64,000 nucleotides of DNA from Motacilla alba alba. Its lineage: Eukaryota > Chordata > Aves > Passeriformes > Motacillidae. The stretch covers positions 41,109,016 through 41,173,015 of the forward strand of contig NC_052019.1 in assembly GCF_015832195.1 (NCBI RefSeq). Direction: 5' to 3'. Below, one piece after another: positions 36,447 through 50,715 of this stretch. The number at the start of each line of letters is the position of its first letter. The first letter of the stretch is position 1. A program made the position numbers and the translations under genes. Below the pieces are notes generated by a model. The model saw nothing but the letters and a program-made list of their open reading frames with translations, searched no databases and had not been told where the DNA came from.

Positions 36447-39400
36447 TTTTAGAACTGTGAGCATTGAAGTATTGTTCAGCCCTAATGCCACGTTGTGTCC
36501 ATTTTTGCTTTATTTTGCAGTGGGTCTATAATGGAAGGATAAGTCAGACAACCCCACAAATTCATACTTCTTAAAAGTTTCAATCAGTTTTAGATAGTGG
36601 ATTGGAAGAGAGAATACAAATAGGGCAAAAGAGAAAAAAAAGGTTTTTTCTTGTGTGTGTTGTGGATTCTTGAGTTTTAAATGTGCAGTGTCCACATAAA
36701 TTCTCAGGGCCTCTACCTTAAATTTAAGCTTTTTTGCGGCTTACCCATGATGCCTTTTAAGACGGATCTTTAACTCTCATTGTGGTATAGAGCGGTAAAA
36801 AAAGTCTTTTTAGTCAGACAGCTCCTCACCATCTCTGTGACTGGATGTTCTGTGTGTCTATGTTTAGTATTCTACCATTGTAAGTTTTAGTGGTTAAAAA
36901 GTAGCTTATTTTTATAGAAGTAAGGAATTTGATGCCTCAGCTTGTTCTTTTTAAGTGGCATGATCTTTTTGATAAATCAATCCAACTCTATCTTTAAAGG
37001 CACCAGATTTTTTTTTTTTGTTTTGTTTATTTTGGGTTTTTTTGCTCTCTGAAATACCTTTAGCAGACCAGAGGGAGATGAAAAGTATAGAGGAGGTGAA
37101 TAGGCACATAATGAAATAGAGTAGATGTTTGCTGCTGAGTTTACTCCATGCGATATTGAATTAGGAGGCAATTCAAATTCAGAAGTGCTGACTTCAGTTC
37201 ACTTAGATCTGAGAAGGGTAAGGCTGAAGCACAGTGGTAGGATTGCATTATGCTTTCCTGGTATTGTTATCAGAAACAGAGGTGGAAAATGTGTGCTGCA
37301 AACTGTGAAGACCACAAAAGCAATACTTACAGTAGAATTAAAAGTGAAGAATTTCTCTGGACATTTTTTCATAGACAGATAAAGAAAAATGAGCACCTGA
37401 CAGCCAAGAATGAAGAAATAAATGTAGAAGATGAAAAGATAACTTTGATAGCACTGGAGCACAGAAATTCAATCCAAGGAAGAGCTAGTGAAAACAGTGG
37501 TGTCAGAGAGGACTGTGAAGCCATGTGGTAGCAAAGAAAGACTTTTTCCAGAGATGCTGGGCAGTTGTAACTTCCCTCATCTAAAATATGGGACTACAAT
37601 GAGATTGGTTTTCGAGCTAGATGCTGTTATGACTTGGATAAAGCTCAAAGGGAAGTTGCAGAGTTATTTATAGCGAATTATGAGCTGAATATGTGTATTT
37701 TAGCTAAGCAATACCTAAGGCAAACGTAATAAACCTTAAAACAATTGAAATTGCTTCAGTTCTAGGGAAAAAGGAAATTTATTTAGGTGGGTGTGAGAAG
37801 AAATTGCAGCTAGACAGACAGGAAGAAAGAAAAAAAAATGAGACATTATTATGAGGAATAAAATGCAGATTGAAAAAATACATGAAATTATGTGGTAGTT
37901 TTCTGAGTGAAGTGGAAAATCTATTTACTGGAGAAATTTGCAACCGCACATGCTTTTCTTCTCCTGCTTTTTCTCCTTGTTTCCATTTTGCCTGAAAAGA
38001 AATAGGAGGGCAGCTGTTGTTCTGCTATCCAAATTTGCAGAGGGACAAGTTCAGTTGTCTTTATCTCAAAATATAATGATGTATTAATACTTGGCTCTTC
38101 ACCTTCTAAGTCTGCACAATTACCCATAGCTATTTAAAAAGGCCTAGAGAACTTGAGACCTCTTAAACAAATGCAGTTCATTCTGTCAGTGTACAGCAGC
38201 TTGGAAAGTGACAAATTGTCCTGCTGGTTTGCTGAATGCAGCTGGGAAGAGCTGAGGTTGTCAAGTGATGGGTTGAAGATGCAGGTTCCACTTCACTCAC
38301 AAGACTGCCAAATAATTGCATGTTTTTTTCCAAACTGCACAGCAGCAGCTCTGTGGAAGCTTTAAGCATCCCTATGGACATGTTTGCTCCTATTAACGCT
38401 GCTTTCTCCTCCCATGTGTGCTGTTCAGAATTGGTCCTGAGGCAGCAAGAGGTACAACAGACAATTGTCACTTCAGTTTTTCTGTGTAAGCTTTGTTTTA
38501 ACCCCTTTGGTCAGCATTGCACACTGTTGAAAGTTCCTAGGGAGTTGCAGTAGGAGAAGGAGAATTAAGGGAGTTGCAAGCAAATCCCTTAAGAAAAGCT
38601 TACACAAACATATATTTAAAAGGGGAAAATTATCCATTTTCTCAGGGTTGCCTCTTATTTGTTGAAAGTTTAGGAAGTCTTGCTCTATTAAAATTCTTTT
38701 AAAATAATTTTAAAAAATAGTAAGCTGATGGTGAAAATTGTGAATGCCAATTTTTTCAAGAGTGATTTAAAATTAAGATTGCAATGTGACATAACAGTGA
38801 GAATTTATTCCCATTGTAAATTCCATGGCTTTATATCAGCTTTCCCTTTTTATCAACTGTTGCTTCCAGTGAAGCTGCTGATAATTATTGGAGGATCTAA
38901 TAGCAGGATGGAGATATGTCATCTGAGAGATTAGTGATTTATGTTATTCCCTTGAGATTCCCTCTAACAGAAATTACCTGGCTTTCTACATTTTGAAATG
39001 CAGAGAGGGAGATGGTCTTCATGAATGCAAGCCTGTACACAATCACTCTGAGTTCTTTGAACAGCAACATTGCAGAATCTCTTCTACGGTGGATGTTTTA
39101 AGCATTTTCTTCCTAGAGTGAGGAAAATCTGAACTACATCACATTTATTAAAGACAGTTCAGAATGGTATTTGCATGTACAGTGTAAGCAGTGCCAGAAG
39201 CTGAGCATCTGTTTAAGAATCCCTTTTAGAGTCTAGTAAAAGATGCTGTAGAATATAAAACAACCAAATATTAAAAATAATAATAATAAAAGAAAGAAGA
39301 ACATCAGCAGCAGCAAGCTCAATATCTGAAGAACCAACAGGTTTCCTAGTTGTAAAAATCATGTCTGTTGAGGCCTTAGTCCTTAGGGCACTATGAAAGA

Positions 39401-42400
39401 ATTACAAATATTTTTTTACTTTAAATTCATGTCACTCTGAGTGTTGAAACACTCTTGGTTGGAACATGCATATACTGTGCCGCTGCTTTTGGTATTCATC
39501 ACTGTTTCATGACAAGTCATTGAATTTTCACAAAAGTAATGCAAGATTTACCTGTTGTAGTGGTTGCTGCAATTCCAGTAGTCACCAGCTGGTATTGCTG
39601 GGAGCAGGCATGATCTGAGCAAGCTGGACATTGTCTTTTCCAGGGAAACTGTCAGCAAGGAGAATGTACTGATGTACATCCAACCTTTCTGCATGTGGCA
39701 CTGAGCCAAATATGAGGTGTATTTGAACTGCTTATTGAATGTAATTATGCTAAAATTATGCCAATGTGTTCCCCTAGAGAAAGTGGCTACTGACAATCCC
39801 ATTTTCTAGCCTGTAAAATGATATCAACAATGTTTGAAATGTCAATAATATATTTATCTTGGGAAAGTTCTGCAGTAACTGAACTGATTTGCACAAACAC
39901 ATTTTCAAAAGTCATAGGATAAACTACTGCATGTTTAAAATCTGACTAGGATTTTTAGCCATTTTTCCTATAGCAAAAATAAAATTATAAATATATGCAT
40001 TACTGCATGTAGAACATTATATACAGCTACTAAAAGCACAATTCTTTAAAAAAGAGTGAATTAAGTAATATAGTTAGCCTAAAAAGCTCAAGTAGGTAGG
40101 TATGAATTAGAATTTAATTACCTGAATTATAAGATGGTTCTCTTAATGTCTGCTAAGTAAGCTGAAGCTTTCAGGAAAGGGATTTGTGTCAGTATTGCAA
40201 GGAAGATTCCTTTCTAGGAAACTTCATTGCAACTATAATTGCAGCCATCAATATTTGGATTGTTTCTTCCTTTTTTTTTTTTTTTTTAATTTTTTCTTTC
40301 TTTTCAGGAATAGTTGAGTTCTTGGTAATTTGGAATATTGGAATATATTCTTTTATGTTTATTATTTCAGCACCCAAATATGCAGAGGTAATAACAGTAT
40401 TTTCCTCTTTTGAGCAATGCTGCCTTTAAATGCCTCTTCAAGAACATTAAAACAGGAGTTTCTTGGATGCTATCGTGTAACATTACTAAGTAGCAAAACA
40501 GATATGTTGGATTAATTTAGTTGTGTGCTTTTTAGTCGCATGAGCTGTTAAGTGGTGGAGAAAATGCTGGCCTTTAAAGCTGTGTTTAGCTTATTGCTTA
40601 TGCTCCGTACACAAGCAAAACTTGCATTCAAATCCATCTACAAATTAATGATTTCCATTTCCGAAGTGTGAAGTTTTCTAAACAAGCTGGTTAATAACTA
40701 ATGCCAAGATAATTGTGACTTGAACCAGGAGGGTTTGGTAACTATTTGACATAATAGTCAGCAAAATCAGCAAAACTATTCCAAAGTTTTGCAATCCAAA
40801 AGAATTTTTAATACTTATACCAGATGTTAAGATTCTGGTAATGCTAAGTAATAATGATAAAGATGTTGCAGGGGGGAAATTTTGTGAAATAATTATTTGA
40901 AACATGTATGTAAACCTTACTGTTTAATATTCATGACATATTTTGTTGTGTTTTATACCAGCTTCAAGTAGGTTTATTCACTGCAGTTTTTCCTGGTTCT
41001 GTGTTGGATCTGCTTACTGTCCTGTTCTGAACCTCTTTGAGACTTAAGAAGCTTCTAAGGCTTGTTTGAAGATAGTCCTTTCAACAGCCTTTTGGAAATA
41101 CATCCACAATCTCAAAAAGGAAGGGATTAGACATCATTAAGGGTTCAGTGAACCATTCAAATTTAATTTGAACAATTTCAGGTTATCCTACCTTTTATCA
41201 GTAAAATGCTCAGATACGCTAAGACTGACTTGTAAGAAGTATGACTTCCAATTGCAAAGCAGGAGTTATTGAAGTCAACGTTGAAATGATACCTGCCTCC
41301 CTAAAACTTCAAAGAACAACCTTTGTGCTCCTCTCAGGCTTCAATAACTATAAATCAATCTGTCTTTCCAATAATTTTCTCACAACTTCTCACCATGTTT
41401 AATTATAATGCAACTCAGTTCAGGAAATTAACCTTCTTACCTTTTCCATTTAGAAGTGTATTATGATTTTGTGCAGTTTGAGCAAAACCTGGGTTATTGT
41501 GAATGGCTCCTTCTATTTTAGAGCATGTAGAATTTAAAAAAATATTTTGAAAAATGAAGAAAAGATTTTTAATCAAAAAAAGTGTAAGGAAAATTTTTAC
41601 TCTCAACATATTTGTGATTCTAATTCTTGACAACTTTTTGTTTTACTACAAATGAATAATACACCTTTCTCTTGCAAACTTGCATCTTTTGAGGAGCACT
41701 TCTTCAATGTAGATGAAATAATATTGATAAGCTGATAACAAAATTATTCTGGGCTATAAACAGATCAAGAAGACAGTGTGGAAACAAGCAGTTTAAAAGG
41801 CAGTGAATTGAGGATTTCATGATGGTACGTAGTTCAAAATGAATAATCCAACTCGAAATCTTCTGGTGAGACTGTGTTTCTTATCAAAGAAATACTGTTC
41901 TTTGATTTGTCTGTAATAACCATGTTTCAAGTGCCCTGCCTGACTCAAGCAGTCAGTCTTTTTCAAGCATATTTGTTTTTTGTTCAGACCTAAATGTTTT
42001 GCAGACATGCTCTTTATTTCTTATTTTGGAAAGCTCTGTGATATAAATTCTTTTTTCTTTTTGTGTAATACGTTGTCTGATATGTGGTGAGTGATACAGT
42101 GGCAATTAGGCCACAGTTCTTGACAGTTGTATATCTCAAATTGAGCTGATAGGGCATAAGCTCAGTGTTTTAACATATACTCACTAATAAAAGTTTCTGA
42201 GAAATTCTGCCTTTCAGGTAGGTTGCAAATCATCTAAAGTAAGGTGCAGGGTTTGCCACTAATTGCTTTTTTTGGGGACAATTCCTTTTTTTTTTCCTGA
42301 AGTTCCACCCATATTTTGCTCTATCTGAGGATAAAGAGGGTAGGGATGGAAAAACAATGCTTGCCATTCAATGTTTTCTGAATTATATGTGTGTATGTGG

Positions 42401-44531
42401 TGGGTAGGACAAATCACACTCCTTGAGAATTCCTTCTGCAGGGATTCTCTCAGGAATTTACAGATAATTGGGGATGACAAGTAAAATTGCAGATAAGAGG
42501 TCTGGTGACTTGGCTTTCTATGGCTTGTCTTAGAGTGATGAGAAGAGTTTTTCTGCAGAAAGAGGGGACCGAGCTTTCTAAAATTGTGTTACTGACTTAG
42601 CTGGAGGATGTGAGAGTTGTGGGTTCTGGCTAGAGGCAGTGGACATGACTGGAACGCCCTTGAGACCAGAATTATGATCCCCAGCTCTGGCCATCCTTGT
42701 TAAATTTAGGCAGCAGCTTAGTTTTGTCCTCTAATTAGAAGTATCTGAGATGGGTGAGCTTGCTGTTCGAAGAGAGTGTGGTAATGTAATCGTTGCTAGA
42801 GTGGAAAGAAGGACTTCAGTAGTTTAGGCTAAGAATGGCTGTTTGTGGTCAGTGTGCACAGGCCTGATACATTTGAAAATGACATGGCAATCCTCACTGG
42901 ATGCAAGGAAGATGTTTATATGAAATAGCATCTGATGCATGTAAACCAAATCTGAACTTGGTGCTTCTTATAACTGTTTAAATTAGAAAGTAAAATAATA
43001 GATTAACATCCAAAATAACTTCTTGCTCTGGTTTCTGTGACTTCTTGGGGACGTGGAGATAATGTCCTTTGAGGCAAAATCTCCTTTTAAGGAGAAAATT
43101 AAAACTGAGAAAGCACAACTCCCCATGCATGTTGGCAGAGTTAAGCATAGTTGGATGGCAGAAAAGTTTTGGGGGTCTTTGTTTTGTTTTAAAGTGATGT
43201 GAATCTATGGTGCACTTCAGTAGACTTACAAGGGCTTTTTTTCTGCCTTGTACAGCTTTATCCAGGAGTCTCAGGACCAGGATTTTTCTGCATGGGCTAG
43301 ATTGCCCTTTTCAGAAGCTGATACAGAGCCCTGTGTGCTTAACTACAGAGCAGACCTAGTCTGTCCTGTATGAAAGGAGCCCGTGTATTCCTGAGAATAC
43401 TTTGAACCCAGGCTCAAATATTGTTTGCACAGGAGACCACTACCCCTATTAGTCAAACACTTGTTGAAAGAGAAGAGTTAAGATTGTTTGTTGTCCCCCT
43501 TCCCCCATTTGGAGGAGAAATGAAATACTCTTATCTTCAAAGCTTGAAATAGATTTGAGGCAAACTCTCTGAAGGGCTGTATTTCCATCTGCACTCTTCT
43601 TCAACACCTGCATTCCTCACACTGCTATCAATGTTTGGTGCTGCAGTAATAAAACTGCAGAGCTTGCAAGACTGTGGGATTTATTTTTAATAGGTTTTGA
43701 ATCAAATAATTTATTTTAAACAACTCTTGGTTAAAAATACTATAAATATTGATTTGGGGACATCTGCTTAAAATTAATAGGCTATAAATAAAGTGGTTTT
43801 TTAAACAGATGGTTCTTAGCCTACAATTTCTCTAGTTTGTTTTTAGGCCCTTTTCATATATGGCAGCTAAATGTCAGTGAAGAAAGCCAGTCATGTGTAT
43901 TGCATTTTATTTGTAAATTGTATCTCAATATCTTGTCAACACTGAATGTGTTTTTGTGGTTAAATAATGTGTTTTTTTCATCGTAGGCAGCAAAAAATAT
44001 GTACTTGGTTATCTTCATCAAGCTGGAAAGGAAAAGGCACAATGTCTGGGTAAAAACAGGACCAAACAGTTATTTCTTTACTGTTCCTGATGTCCTTTCT
44101 CACCCAAGAAAAAAGCCTAGTTCCTTGACCTTCTAATCTATATAAAATTTAGCAATAGCTGGATGCCTTCTTTGGCATGGGAGGCAGCCTTATATGCAAG
44201 GTACCTTATTTCTTCCTGAAAGGGAGAAGCCTGGAAGAAGTGGTTCCAGCTCTCATATTTTACCATGGTTTCCTACTATTAGGAGTGGTCATCAAAGTAT
44301 GAGGGATGAGCCCTCCTCAGCTATTAAAACATGCAATGTTCATGTTAGAAAGCTTATATTGAAAGATATTTCTTTCAAAATACTCTTTTGGAGTGTTGAA
44401 GAGTATCTGGTTATACATGTTTAGTAGGCTAAGCTGCAGAGTATTACAAATTCTTGGTTTATTATTGATAGCAGCATAGTATTTTGTTGTGTTTAAAATA
44501 TTTTAAGTTACTTTACTGCATTTATTGTTCA
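36447..44531. other. Intron 1, nothing recognised
   Basis: AT-rich intronic DNA. It includes an 11-base direct repeat AGGGAGTTGCA (38539-38549 and 38568-38578), a short (AAT)n near 39275-39290 and T17 at 40271-40287. No gene or transposon is recognised. Confidence 0.5.
40271..40287. repeat. T17 homopolymer
   Basis: Seventeen T on the sense strand, followed by a T-rich stretch. Confidence 0.85.
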
Positions 44532-45048
44532 TTTCCCACCTGGAGTAGTGCATCCAGCTCTGGAGTCCTCAGCACAGGAAGAAAAATGATCTGTCAGAGT
44601 GAGTCCAAAGGATCACCAAGATGATCAGAGGACCGGAGCACTTCTCCTCTGAGGAGACAGAGAGAGCTGGGGCTGTTCAGCCTGGAGAAGAGGAGGCTCC
44701 AGGGTGACCTTATTGCAGCCTTTTGGTGCCTGAAGGGAGCCTACAAGAAAGCTGGAGAGGGACTTTTCAGAAGGGTGTGTAGTGATAGGACAAGGGGGAA
44801 TGTTTTCAAACCATGAGTAGGTTTAGATTAGATATAAGGAAGAAATTCTTTGCTGTGAGTGTTGAGGCACTGAAACAGCCTCCTCAGAGTAGCTGTGGCT
44901 GCTCTGTCCCTGTCAGTGCTGAAGGCCAGGCTGGATGGGGCTCTCAGCAGCCTGGTCTAGTTGAAAGTGTCTCTGCCCATGGCAGAGGGGTTGGAACTGG
45001 GTGATTTTGGAGGTACCTTCTAACTCAAACTTATCTGTGGTTCTATAG
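44532..45048 (+). mobile_element. CR1 LINE fragment, ORF2 C-terminus and 3' UTR
   Basis: This sense-strand copy lies in the same orientation as PDGFC. It starts in the codons for the ORF2 motif LEYC.QLW (CACCTGGAGTAGTGCATCCA), passes through the region for GLFSLEKRR (TTCAGCCTGGAGAAGAGGAG near 44678) and RLDIRKKFF (near 44825), and then the 3' UTR (CCATGGCAGAGGGGTTGGAA near 44978) to a final TTCTATAG. Stops and indels break the frame, and it is 5'-truncated. Confidence 0.93.
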
Positions 45049-48000
45049 TTGTTTTTTTAAAAAAATAATGCACAGGTTGGGCAAATAAGATATTTTGATA
45101 ATTCTAGACTAGACTGATAGTGGAGAAACTGCAACATGGTTAAATCACTCCATCTAAAAGTGATGCGGTTTAGAAGACATTGTTTATTAACCCAGTAGTT
45201 TTTATTTTTCTGTTATTGTGCCAAATTTTACTGAATAAGGACAAGATACTCTTTAAATACAATTTGATTTAAAGTAATTAACAGTGCAAAAATCAATACC
45301 ATTCTTATTCATTACATTAGTCTGTCACACAGGACACTTTTTTTTTGATTATGGAAATATGGAATATTGGAAGAAATCAAAAGAAAAATCTACAAATACA
45401 TGCGTAACTTGCTTTTTTTTTTTTTTCAAATAAGCATAGGCATGTTCAGAGACCTCTATATGCTCTGTCTGAGAAGTGGCTAAAGATAAACAGATCGGTA
45501 AATATGAAAGAGCATAAACATAAACTATGCATGAATTCTTTCTCAGGCTGTAGCTCACAAATCAGAGGCAGTTTCTGTGCATAGTGAACTTCTATTCTGT
45601 AAACATGTCCAGCCTTCAGCCTACTTCACTCTGTGTATATTTTCAGCACCCACAGGACTCTGTGGTAAAGATGTTTACAGGTCAGCCATGCATTTGTGTA
45701 AAGAATTGCATTCTTTGCTTTTTTGAACCTGCTGCCTGCAGCTGCTCAGTGATTGGAGTATCTCAATCAAGAGATGAGTAGACCTCTCCTTACTCACCTT
45801 TTTCTGTGAACCTTGTGCTATGACAGAAGCCTGTCCATTTTACATGCCAGTGTTATCCTAAGGAAATGGAAATACTTGAAGGACACAAACCTTGCCATGC
45901 TCTTAGCTGCCAATTTGGTGCTCCTGTGGCGTTTGCCTCATCCTGCTCTGCAAAATTTGTGTCACTTCTAGCTTACAAATGACTGACTTACTGTGGCCCT
46001 TAAGAGGAAAAAAACCCATTCTTTGCATTTGTGTTGTTGTGTTGTTGTTTTGCCTTTTTTTTCTGTATGTGTGGGTTTTTTTCTCCAGTCTTATTTGTCA
46101 ATCTGGTTGCACATGAAGTATAAGTGAATGCTTTCTGTGCCTCATTGGGAAGGAATGTGAGGCTACTGAAAATATGTATTAATGTAAAATATCTGACTTG
46201 TGGAATAGCAAATGGTGATGCTGTAAAGGGTGAGTGCAGGAGTAAATGTCCTTGAAACTTCATGTTTCCCTTGAGTGAGAATGGCTGAAACACTGTAGCA
46301 GTGATTTTGCAAGTTCCTGTGTTTGCAATACATATGCATTAAAAAGTGGAGGATGTTAAATTTTTTTGTGTACTACTGTATGGAAGTGTTGGCAGGTTTA
46401 TTTCTTCAGTCATTCATAGCATAAAATTTGGTGGAAATGCTTTTGGGTTTTTTGCTATTCTGATGCCAGGAGTGATGGTCACAGCTTGAGTTTTGGGGAA
46501 GCATGCTCAAAGGAAGAATCATTAGCCTCCTTTGACCATCCCACTGAAGGCCAGCTTGAAGAGCTCTATAGTTTGTAGTGCTGCAAAATTGGCACTTCCA
46601 TCACTTTCCTCAGCCTGTTCACTAATAGAGTATGAATGCACTGAATGTCTGTGGGACAACAGATGCCTTCCTGCTATAATCCTTTAAAGTTACCTCACTT
46701 TTCCTTTTTTATGACCATTTTAATTTCAAGGAAGTAGAAATTTAACAAAAGCTTATTGAACAGAATTAAGCCTTCATGTGTTTAATGAAGCATAATTTAC
46801 TATTGCTGCCTCCCTAGGCCAGCTTGTTTTGTCTGCTCTTTGGAGTGCTACCCTGTAAAGAAATCTAATACTTTGCAGTTGCTTGTTATTCACTTCATTT
46901 AAATTTGGCTATAAATTACCTTTGGCTCTATTACAAAGCTTTCAGAAGATAATCAGAAGAAAACAAGAGTCAGGAAGAGCAGTTTGTTTTTATTTTATAA
47001 ATCTGCTTTACTGCCAGCTAGCTGGGCATTGTGTAGGAAAAGAGAGGAGTCCAAGGAGTGATAGAATTTCTGGTTGGGACTTCACAGGATTTAATTTAAT
47101 ATGGCCAATCTCAAGGACTTCCCCAGCCACCATCAACATAAAATCCTTGGAATTAGTAAAGAGAATCTTTGTTACTCAATATTATTATAGCCATTTTCAT
47201 CATTCTCCAACCCAGTTCTATGTATTTTCAGTGCCTTTGATAAGTCTCGTGATTACTCATTTATTGATCTTTCCTAACATTGCCTAGAGAGTCATAAAGT
47301 TTGTGGCAGGGCACGATTACTTTACAATTTATCATGTTGTGACAATTTATGGCAGTAAATATTTGTGGTGGTAGGTGTAAAATTTGATACTGTGTCAGTG
47401 ATTGGAGGGAATAAGATTAATGGAATGAGACAGAGAAGGTAAGTTCAAGACACTGAACAGTTGGGTTTTGTAGCTTTTTCACTTAGAATCCATTAAATTG
47501 CACAGACAGTTTGGTCATTGCTAGAGGCCATATGAAATAAGTTATTATCTGCCCTGTAATGTCACTTTCCCAATTCTCAACAAAAATTGTAGCATAGAAT
47601 GATGACAGCTTATGCAAATTAAGATTCCCCCTGTGTCATTTCAGCTCAAGAAGTGGCATGCCTAATGAGGAAAGAGAGAAATAGAGCTCTTCTGTCTCCT
47701 AATATATGCTTTTGGATGCAGAGAAATGATCCATTTCTTCACTCAGGCCCAGTTAAAAGCAAAAGCCATGTATTGAGTGAGGACAAAAATACAATAGCTT
47801 AAAAGTAAAGAAAAAGATAATTAGATTACACTACATGTTAAATTCGGTCACATATTTGTTCTTTTGGGTGAAGTTGGACCAATGGTAGGTAGGGCCAAGT
47901 GAGGGATATTTGTCTCTTCTGAAGTCTTACTGTATCCCCATTTAGACAACCAGTATTTAGGGAATGTTTTAGTATTTTTGTATAGGTACAAGTTTTTGGA

Positions 48001-48885
48001 CTTGTAATTGGTGGAACCATTTTTTTTCATTTTTCATATTTTTTCATTTCATTCCTTTGTTTCACTGAAACATTTCTAAAGTATATTGATTTATGAATTC
48101 CATATGATGTGGAACTTTTCTTCTTTGTCCTTGCTGTAAATGTTTCATGAATGTGCCTTTTTCATTTTTAAGCAACATGTTTCAGGACATTGCTGGTGCG
48201 AGCAACACTTATTTCTTGCAACCTGCAGTAAATCTATGATTTTCAGGGAAAGTGTTGTATATTTTTTGCTCGTTTTCAAGGTAACTTTGACACTGATGGA
48301 TGTGTTGGTTGACAGAACTGGTCACAACTCTGAATCACAGAATGCTGGATAATTAAAAATTGTACAAAGTTTAATCATGAGGCTTCTGTTCACTTTTATA
48401 TTTAATGTGCATAGCAAAGCCTGTGTGTGGAATTCCAGAAATGTCTTCTAGAGCTTTAAATGGAGAAATTCCATGGGAAACATTTCTTTATTCTTTTACT
48501 TTTCTGTGTTCAAGTTTCTTTTCCTACCTAGTTTGGTTTCTGAAGCAGATTTGAAAGCTATTGGTTTTTGAATAATAATTGTTTATTTCTTTACTATTAC
48601 AGAGAATTTTGGTTATTATCTTGCAGGACATTCCTGCATGTTGCTGCATGAAATATCATCTTAAATGGGAAGAACTGTGTTGTACTTGCAGTTTTAGAAG
48701 TTTTCTTTCTATTACATCTTTCTACCTTGTTCAATATTTAGTCCTATTGTAAAACCTCTTTGTGCAAAATTAAAGACACCAACAAGTAAGCAAAATGCTA
48801 TTAATGCAGGAAAAGTCATTCCACTGTCTTTAACATAGCATAAGCAGTGCCTGCTTTTCTTATTAAGTGGACAGGTACAGTTACT

Positions 48886-48898
48886 TATATATATATAT

Positions 48899-48938
<40 letters not shown>
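48886..48938. repeat. Compound (TA)n/(CA)n microsatellite
   Basis: About eight TA units, then ACACATAC, then about thirteen AT units, then three AC units. Likely length-polymorphic. Confidence 0.92.
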
Positions 48939-48939
<1 letters not shown>

Positions 48940-49258
48940 GCAAAAGAACCTTCCTATCCTTAATTTAGTTCCAAAATCTTTGCATCGAGTTCTAAAATAG
49001 AGAGGGAGAGAGCATTTGATTTGAATTTTTGAAAGAAAGTGGCCCTAAATTTTTGTTCACTCTTTTTTTACTATTGCTTTTCCTCAAATAATGTTGTGGA
49101 TTTTTTTTTTATTTCCAAAACTGGTCATGAGGTTTTATGATAACTGCAGTTCTATTAAAGAATTAAATAAAATTAAATAAAATTTCTCTCACAAACACAT
49201 AATTATTCCAGCAGATTGCCTTTAGTATGGGCACAAGTTGTGAGATTTTTGTAATTTC

Positions 49259-49274
49259 TTTTTTTTTTTTTTTT
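49259..49274. repeat. T16 homopolymer
   Basis: Sixteen T on the sense strand. Confidence 0.85.
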
Positions 49275-50194
49275 AATGTAAGTAATGTTGTTACATATAT
49301 CAGAAAATGTTTTGTGTTCTCTTCTGCTCAATCTGCCTGTGGAGTGAGAAGTTGGAACCTATGTTCCTGGAAAGAAATTGCATTTTATAGTTGCTAGTGT
49401 ATACATTAATACATGGGCATGTGTTTTCTGTTAATATGCAGCAATTACATCTAAATATTGCTGATAAGGATGGAGTAATTGGTGCCCATGGAGCATGGTC
49501 TTCTTGGTACCTTGGCTTTTGGGATTCACTACTTGAATTTCCTGTGGGGTTTAGAATCACCTGTTTAAAAATATGTTTCCTTTTTGTAGTGAAGTTATCT
49601 CGGTGTTTTAGGATAGCATAAAACTTATCAAGCAGTTCTGCTTTTTGTCGTGCTATGTAGTGTGAAGCAATTATATCATTTGAAGTTGAAACCATTTTAA
49701 AGTTCTCAGGAATAATGTCAAGCTTTATGTTTAAGTATGTTAAAGATTATGTTAAACATATCTTTCTAGGTGGTTCCGCACACATGCAAAAATAAGATTT
49801 CTGAAGGTTCTTTTTGTGTTCCGGGTTACCCTCAGTGTTCCAGGTAGTTGGAGAAGCACATGAGAAATACCTAGTGTGACTTAAAGTTCACTTGACCATC
49901 AACTGTTGCAGTCTTTGTCCCTGTGCCTGGAGCACTGAGTTTGTCAGGAGCCAGCCCGTGTCTGCATGCAGGTAAGATGTGCTGCAGAACGTAGACCAAG
50001 AACAGACTTCAGGTGTGATCTCATGCTTGAGGTTCTTTGTTTGGAGTATTTGGAGTTTAAAGAAATCACTATGTAACAGATTTAACAAGTTCATTTGTAG
50101 TCTTTGGTCTTGCAGTTTGACTGTGTTCAGCTTCACTGAAGCATAATGAAGCTGTTGCATGCCAGTTATTCTGAAGTTTTAGCTGGGGAACAAG

Positions 50195-50715
50195 CCAGTC
50201 ACCTTGTCCAGCCTCCTTCTTTTACCAAGGGGAAGTTAGATGGGGTAGCTCAGGGCCTTACACAGCTGAATTTTTGAAGTCTCTAAGCCTTTGTGGGTAC
50301 CTATCCCAATGCTTGATATCTTTCTGTGAACCTTCATTACTCCCATGTTCATCCAGACCTTGTCTTCCTGCAGCTGGCCACCACTGGCTTTTGTCCTGTT
50401 ACTTGTGTCCCAAGTTACACCTCCATGACCCTCATTTAGATTGTGGATGACTGCTAGGAGATGCATCCTTTCCCTTCTTTTCTCCAAGCTTAACAAACCC
50501 GGGTCCTTCAGTCTTTCCTCCTGCATCACTTGCTGCAAACACAGGAGTACTTTGAGCAGTCCCACCCTCAGGTGCAGCCAGGTGGGTGTTTAGCCCTTGT
50601 TGCTGCAAGGATGCTCACTTGTTCATTTTTGCTGCCCACCACAATGCCCAGGACCTTCCTTGCAGAGCCACCACCTTATCAGTGGCTGCCCCTGCCTGCC
50701 CTGGTCTACTTAAAA
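50195..50715 (-). mobile_element. Ancient, highly diverged CR1 LINE fragment
   Basis: The minus strand holds an open frame (50236-50565) containing LLSLEKRRE, which matches the conserved CR1 ORF2 C-terminal motif LFSLEKRR. Flanking + strand text (CTTTTCTCCAAGCTTAACAA near 50479; ATGCCCAGGACCTTCC near 50644) fits antisense CR1 at the expected spacing. Much of the remainder has diverged beyond confident recognition, so the ends are approximate. Confidence 0.6.

Larger units (their letters stand above)
45049..50194. other. Intron 1, unannotated apart from simple repeats
   Basis: T14 at 45413-45426, a (TTG)n patch near 46030-46050, the TA/CA microsatellite at 48886-48938 and T16 at 49259-49274. 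No gene or interspersed repeat is recognised. Confidence 0.5.

Noticed and set aside
48331..48350. GAATCACAGAATGCTGG resembling a CR1 3' terminus
   Set aside because: Only about 12 bases match and no CR1 3' UTR sequence follows; too short to call.
49300..49695. 131-codon minus-strand open frame
   Set aside because: AT-rich with no recognised motif or conserved feature; likely chance.
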